Assembly (NCBI GenBank): GCA_002310035.1
Contig: DBYC01000061.1
Span: 1 to 10,702 of the forward strand
Source: a bacterium UBP6_UBA1196
GTDB taxonomy: Bacteria; UBP6; UBA1177
DNA: 10,702 nucleotides
Direction of reading: 5' to 3'
The translations under genes were made by a program, and so were the position numbers. Shown piece by piece: positions 7,385 through 10,702 of this stretch. Below the pieces are notes generated by a model. It saw only the letters and a list, made by a program, of their open reading frames with translations, had not been told where the DNA came from and made no database searches. Positions within the stretch are counted from its first letter, which is position 1. Every line of letters starts with the position of its first letter.

Positions 7385-8385
7385 CGCTTATTCTGGTTGT
7401 TTCTCTGCTCAATTCGTGTGCGTATTCGGGCTTCAAGAAATTTGCGGATATTCCGGAAGAAGAGTTTAAGATCGAGGAGATGAGTTTCGAGGACGACTTC
7501 AAAGAGTTTCAGGCAGAAAATATGAATTATACCGTCGGTGTCGGCGACGAGATCAAAATCACGATCTACGGAAACCCGCAGGACAGCACCCAGTCTACCG
7601 CTCTGGGCGAGATCTTCGGCCATGCCGTCGACGAAAACGGCGAAATCAATATTCCGCTTCTGAAACAGGTCAAAATCGCCGGACTTACGAGAAAGGAGAT
7701 CGTCGAAAAGCTTGAGGAAGGCTATTCGAAATACATCAAGGATCCGCATGTCATGTTTGATATCGTCAAATATGAAAGCAAATTCTACTATGTTGTAGGA
7801 AATGTGAAAAATGCCGGCAAAAACCCGATAAAAGTCAATACCAACCTGCTTGAGGCTATAACGGGAATGGTTCCGACATCTACTTCGGAAAGGGGCTCGC
7901 TTGAGTTCATATATCTGAAACGCGGAGAGACGGTTCTTCCTATCAGCATCAGCGAGATCGCGACCGGAGCACGCGATTTTTCGAAGTATTATCTGCATGA
8001 CGGCGACACTTTCTACATTCCGGCTCCGACTGAAAACAGAGTTTACATCCTGGGCGAAGTCAAACGTCCGGGAGCTTTTGAAATGAACACCGGAAATTAC
8101 ACGATGATCGATATCATCGCCGATGCCGGCGGACTGATTCAGCCGAACGCTTCCGACGGCAGAATCTATCTGGTTCGCCAGACTGCCGGGAAGCATCTTC
8201 TGGTACAATTCCATTTCGATGATATTTTTACCGGAAAGGCTGGCAGCGTCCGTCTTATGCCGGGGGACAGGATCTTTGTCGCTCCGATCGCTCTTGTCAG
8301 CTACAACCGCATAATCCAGCAGATCGCGCCGACATTCTCGCTTCTTTACACAGGAACGCTTCTTTACAAAAACTGGGTAAAATAG
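7363..8385 (+). CDS. Wza-type polysaccharide export outer-membrane lipoprotein (Poly_export + SLBB)
   Basis: A 340-residue lipoprotein of the outer-membrane polysaccharide exporter family, which forms the outer channel through which capsule or exopolysaccharide leaves the cell. Residues 1-18 are a lipoprotein signal with lipobox L-N-S-C, making Cys19 the lipidated residue. An acidic, Phe-rich linker follows (about 31-53). The Poly_export domain runs from about 55 to 137 (YTVGVGDEIKITIYG, then DENGEINIPLL and LTRKEIVEKLEE). Two SLBB-like repeats follow (about 141-220 and 226-306; note YVVGNVKNAG and YILGEVKRPGAF). The last ~30 residues (from 309) could form the amphipathic helix that crosses the outer membrane in Wza. 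The start was chosen from the Shine-Dalgarno and signal peptide. It overlaps the small DMT gene by 22 bases. The usual partners (Wzc-type co-polymerase, Wzx/Wzy, glycosyltransferases) are not in the window; the gene ends the plus-strand run. Confidence 0.93.
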   Translation: MAFKYSLTLILVVSLLNSCAYSGFKKFADIPEEEFKIEEMSFEDDFKEFQAENMNYTVGVGDEIKITIYGNPQDSTQSTALGEIFGHAVDENGEINIPLLKQVKIAGLTRKEIVEKLEEGYSKYIKDPHVMFDIVKYESKFYYVVGNVKNAGKNPIKVNTNLLEAITGMVPTSTSERGSLEFIYLKRGETVLPISISEIATGARDFSKYYLHDGDTFYIPAPTENRVYILGEVKRPGAFEMNTGNYTMIDIIADAGGLIQPNASDGRIYLVRQTAGKHLLVQFHFDDIFTGKAGSVRLMPGDRIFVAPIALVSYNRIIQQIAPTFSLLYTGTLLYKNWVK

Positions 8386-8411
8386 ATCCAGGTTAAATCA
8401 GTGAAACAAAG

Positions 8412-8428
8412 CCGGGGACCGGACTCGG
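8412..8428. terminator. Weak GC-rich hairpin between convergent genes, possible bidirectional terminator
   Basis: The 60-base gap between the convergent genes contains CCGGG / CTCGG arms (one G-T wobble) around a 7-base loop. GAATTTT follows on the plus strand and CTTTGTTT on the minus strand. The stem is short and the T tracts imperfect. It is the only candidate terminator I can see here, so it is a tentative call. Confidence 0.3.
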
Positions 8429-8439
8429 GAATTTTCAAG

Positions 8440-9657
8440 TTATTATTATTTGCCTGAATAGATCTGTCTTGCCTTAGCTTTGAAAAGTTCGGCCGATTCC
8501 TTGTCGAAGCCTGAAGCATTGGCGAGAGTTTTCCGCATTTCGAATTTTGCTATCGATTTTTCGAGCGACGCAACGATATCGTTGTGCATGATGAAAGAAG
8601 GAGCGGTTTCATCTATATATGACATGATTTCGAACAGTCTGCATATTTCAATGTCGGTTTCGGCATCAAGCATGTATCGTGAAACCTGCATGAAATAGGG
8701 CTTCAAGGCTTTGGCAAGCGCTGAATCTTCATACAGACTGCGGTTGTTGCCTTCCTTAATGTGCCTGATTACAGAAGATGCCAGATCCGAAGCGATGTGA
8801 AGATCACGAAGGACATTTGTCTGATCCTGGATTTTGTCAACATCAATGAAAATCGAAGCTATCGATTTGAGGCATTCGGAGATCGAAAATTCGCTTGAAA
8901 TGATCTTGTTCAATAATTTCACAATGTTGCTCTTTATGTTTATTTCGGTCAGAACTTCGTGAAGTTCCAGAACAAAATTTTTTGCGGAATAGTCGGTCGT
9001 TGTCTCAAATTTTGAATCTGTAGCTGTGAAATCGGAAAGTTTTTTGATTATCTGTGTCCTGAAATACTGTCTGTCGCTTTTGTAGGCAATATCGAAAACA
9101 GCTTGGACCCAAATGAAATAATCAATAATATCAACGAGCTGCTTTGAGAAATCAGCGGCGACATATCTGGTAAGCAGAATGGCGTAGTCGCCTCTTTTTA
9201 TTGTTCCTGCATCACAGGTGTTCTCGCAGAGAGGGTAGAGTACAGTCATGCTTTCTATCGCTGTGAGAAAAAGCTGCGACGGCAGGAAATATTTTAGATT
9301 TTTGTTTATTATGTTTGAGGCGTGGGCGAAAATGTGCTCGAAAGTTTTCAGATCTTTTTTCAGATAAAAAAATTCTTTTTCCGGAAGGTGCGCCGTTTTT
9401 GTTTTTATTACCGAGATCTTTTCTTTCATAAGCGGGAAAAGATTTGTCGCGAAAAACTCTTTTTTTTCATCTGAATTGCCTGAAAAACAGAATTCCATCA
9501 GGTGAAGTATATAGTCGAGTTCTACCCAGAAAACCGCGTCCAGACCGCATACCGCCGATGCTTCAAACTTTTGACGATGGATGTAGTCAAGAAGCACTGT
9601 TCTGTCAAAAGTTGAAAAATCTTCAATCGTTTTAAGTTCTTCGTAAAATTTTCTCAA
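8440..9657 (-). CDS. Uncharacterised 403-residue helical protein coupled to ruvB
   Basis: I do not recognise this protein. It begins at TTG (9657-9655), which overlaps the ruvB stop as TTGA. A Shine-Dalgarno (AGGGAGA) six bases upstream inside the ruvB tail supports this, and the first internal Met is not until residue 54. The coding part ends at 8446; two further TAA codons follow in frame (to 8440), giving a triple stop. The 403 residues look soluble and largely alpha-helical, rich in Phe, Ile, Lys and Asp/Glu, with no signal peptide, no clear transmembrane helix and no nucleotide-binding or catalytic motif. Scattered cysteines (Cys37, 57, 144, 148) do not form a recognisable metal site. 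By hand count the lines at 8881 and 9001 are 18/60 and 19/60 G+C, against 32/60 in the ruvB line at 9841, so it is locally AT-richer. It could be a fast-evolving lineage-specific protein. Coupling to ruvB hints at shared expression but does not prove a repair role. Confidence 0.82.
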
Positions 9658-10673
9658 AAAAGGTCTCCCTGGATTTCGTTCGCCTTGATCCCGAACTTGT
9701 CCAAAGTTTTTTTCGTGACGACACGTCCTTTCGCGGTTCTTGCAATAAAGCCCGATTTGATCAGATAAGGCTCGTAAACATCTTCAAGCGTGCGTCTTTC
9801 CTCGCTGACGCTTGCCGCGATCGCCTCGATCCCGACAGGACCGCCGCGGAAAGAATCAATGATCGTCATCAGTATCGTTCTGTCCATCTGGTCAAGTCCG
9901 TCCTCGTCGATCTCCATCTGATTCAGTGCGAATTTAGCGATCGCGATATCAATGTTGCCGTCGCCCTGGACGATTGCGAAATCGCGGACTCGCTTCAAAA
10001 GTCTGTTTGCGATTCGCGGAGTCCCGCGTGAACGTCTTGCGATTTCGTGAGCACCGTCGTCGTCGATGGTTATTCCAAGAACTTTCGACGAGCGTTTGAC
10101 TATCGTTTCAAGGTCTTCGACGGTGTAGTAGTCCATTCTGAAAACTATCTGAAACCTGTCACGAAGCGGGCTTGAAAGCAGTCCGGTCTTCGTCGTTGCG
10201 CCGATAAGGGTGAACGGAGCGATCGGAAGCGGCATGCTTTTCGCGTGCTGGCCTTCTCCCAGCATGATGTCGAAGCGGAAATCCTCCATCGCGGGATAAA
10301 GGCTTTCTTCGACAGCCGGATTGAGGCGGTGGATCTCGTCGATAAAAAGGACGTCGTGATCCTGCAAAGCGGTAAGAAGCCCTGCGAGATCGCCTTTTTT
10401 CTCGATGACAGGCCCGGAAGTCGTCAGCATGTTTACTCCCATTTCGTTGGCGATGATCTGACTGAGTGTCGTTTTGCCGAGTCCGGGAGGTCCTGCAAGA
10501 AGCAGGTGGTCAAGCGGTCTGCCGTTCTTTTTCGCAGCTTCGATATAGATTTTAATGTTGTCAACGACAGCTTTCTGTCCGATATATCCGCTCAGATTCT
10601 TAGGTCTGAGCCCTCCTTCAAGCGAGGAATCTTCGGGAAGTTCCTGTGAATTGAGCAATCTTTCTTCTTCCAT
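9654..10673 (-). CDS. ruvB: Holliday junction branch migration ATPase RuvB
   Basis: A 339-residue AAA+ motor that forms hexameric rings on DNA arms and, with RuvA, drives branch migration of Holliday junctions for RuvC to resolve (homologous recombination and repair). Motifs in order: the RPKNLSGYIGQ N-terminal segment (23-33); Walker A GPPGLGKTT (61-69, Lys67); Walker B VLFIDE (108-113) running into IHRLNP; sensor 1 GATTKTG (158-164); LRDRF (170-174), containing the arginine finger; and sensor 2 GTPRIANRLL (217-226). The C-terminal winged-helix DNA-binding domain has GPVGIEAIAASVSEE and the closing YLIKSGFIARTAKGR. Everything is intact and of normal length. The ATG at 10673-10671 is preceded by GGTGA at short distance. 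The last codons hold the ribosome binding site of the following unknown gene, which starts at the overlapping TTG. A short open frame ends just upstream, so ruvB may itself lie inside an operon. Confidence 0.98.
   Translation of the reverse strand: MEEERLLNSQELPEDSSLEGGLRPKNLSGYIGQKAVVDNIKIYIEAAKKNGRPLDHLLLAGPPGLGKTTLSQIIANEMGVNMLTTSGPVIEKKGDLAGLLTALQDHDVLFIDEIHRLNPAVEESLYPAMEDFRFDIMLGEGQHAKSMPLPIAPFTLIGATTKTGLLSSPLRDRFQIVFRMDYYTVEDLETIVKRSSKVLGITIDDDGAHEIARRSRGTPRIANRLLKRVRDFAIVQGDGNIDIAIAKFALNQMEIDEDGLDQMDRTILMTIIDSFRGGPVGIEAIAASVSEERRTLEDVYEPYLIKSGFIARTAKGRVVTKKTLDKFGIKANEIQGDLF
9664..9670 (-). promoter_or_regulatory. Shine-Dalgarno supporting the TTG start of the ruvB-coupled gene
   Basis: Read on the minus strand this is AGGGAGA, six bases before the TTG at 9657, and it forms part of the last ruvB codons. 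Together with the TTGA stop/start overlap it argues for a non-ATG start and coupled translation. Confidence 0.65.
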
Positions 10674-10676
10674 TTT

Positions 10677-10702
10677 TCACCGTCCAATCAGCTGTTTCTG
10701 AT
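10677..10702 (-). CDS. Possible 3' end of a gene upstream of ruvB
   Basis: On the minus strand one frame reads QKQLIGR then TGA, ending three bases before the ruvB ATG. This would fit a tightly packed upstream gene; ruvA or ruvC is common at that place in other bacteria. Seven codons cannot identify it, and another frame has a TGA at 10688-10690 that could equally end a gene. Confidence 0.22.

Noticed and set aside
7378..8214. Long minus-strand reading frame (278 codons) opposite the export lipoprotein gene
   Set aside because: It lies antisense to a clearly conserved gene, its translation resembles no family and is rich in Arg/Asp/Phe as expected for a shadow frame, and no ribosome binding site is evident.

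Overview
The window looks like ordinary chromosomal sequence from a Gram-negative (diderm) bacterium of roughly balanced base composition. It is almost completely coding, with no RNA gene, CRISPR array, insertion sequence or phage gene visible. The diderm call rests on a Wza-type outer-membrane polysaccharide export lipoprotein at 7363-8385. A membrane pyrophosphatase at the left edge fits an anaerobic or energy-limited lifestyle. The PfkB kinase and the export lipoprotein remind me of Bacteroidota and related groups, but that is an impression and I do not assign a phylum.

Left part, plus strand (1-8385): eight genes run the same way with gaps or overlaps of about 22 bases or less, so they could form one long transcription unit. 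In order they are: the C-terminal part of an ion-pumping pyrophosphatase (hppA); a 970-residue SNF2 helicase with an N-terminal SWIM zinc finger; a small two-helix membrane protein; a gamma-class carbonic anhydrase homologue; a secreted UshA-type 5'-nucleotidase; a PfkB-family kinase resembling adenosine kinases; a four-helix small DMT/SMR-type membrane protein; and the polysaccharide export lipoprotein. The functions are mixed. Two local pairings make biochemical sense: the nucleotidase with the nucleoside-kinase-like protein (nucleotide scavenging), and the small DMT protein with the export lipoprotein (envelope glycan traffic). Two start codons need to be moved inward from the longest reading frame, to 3906 and 7363, on the evidence of ribosome binding sites and family alignment.

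Junction (8386-8445): about 60 bases between convergent genes, holding one weak GC-rich hairpin that may act as a terminator. Right part, minus strand (8440-10702): ruvB, the Holliday-junction branch-migration motor, followed by an unrecognised 403-residue protein. That protein starts at a TTG codon overlapping the ruvB stop and ends in three tandem TAA codons. It is visibly richer in A+T than its neighbours and is the least explained gene here.

I did not find a new multi-gene system. The points most worth checking are the unknown ruvB-coupled gene, the membrane protein translationally coupled to the carbonic anhydrase homologue (with an A8 run from which a +1 slip would fuse the two), and the SMR-like protein lacking the family's proton-coupling glutamate.
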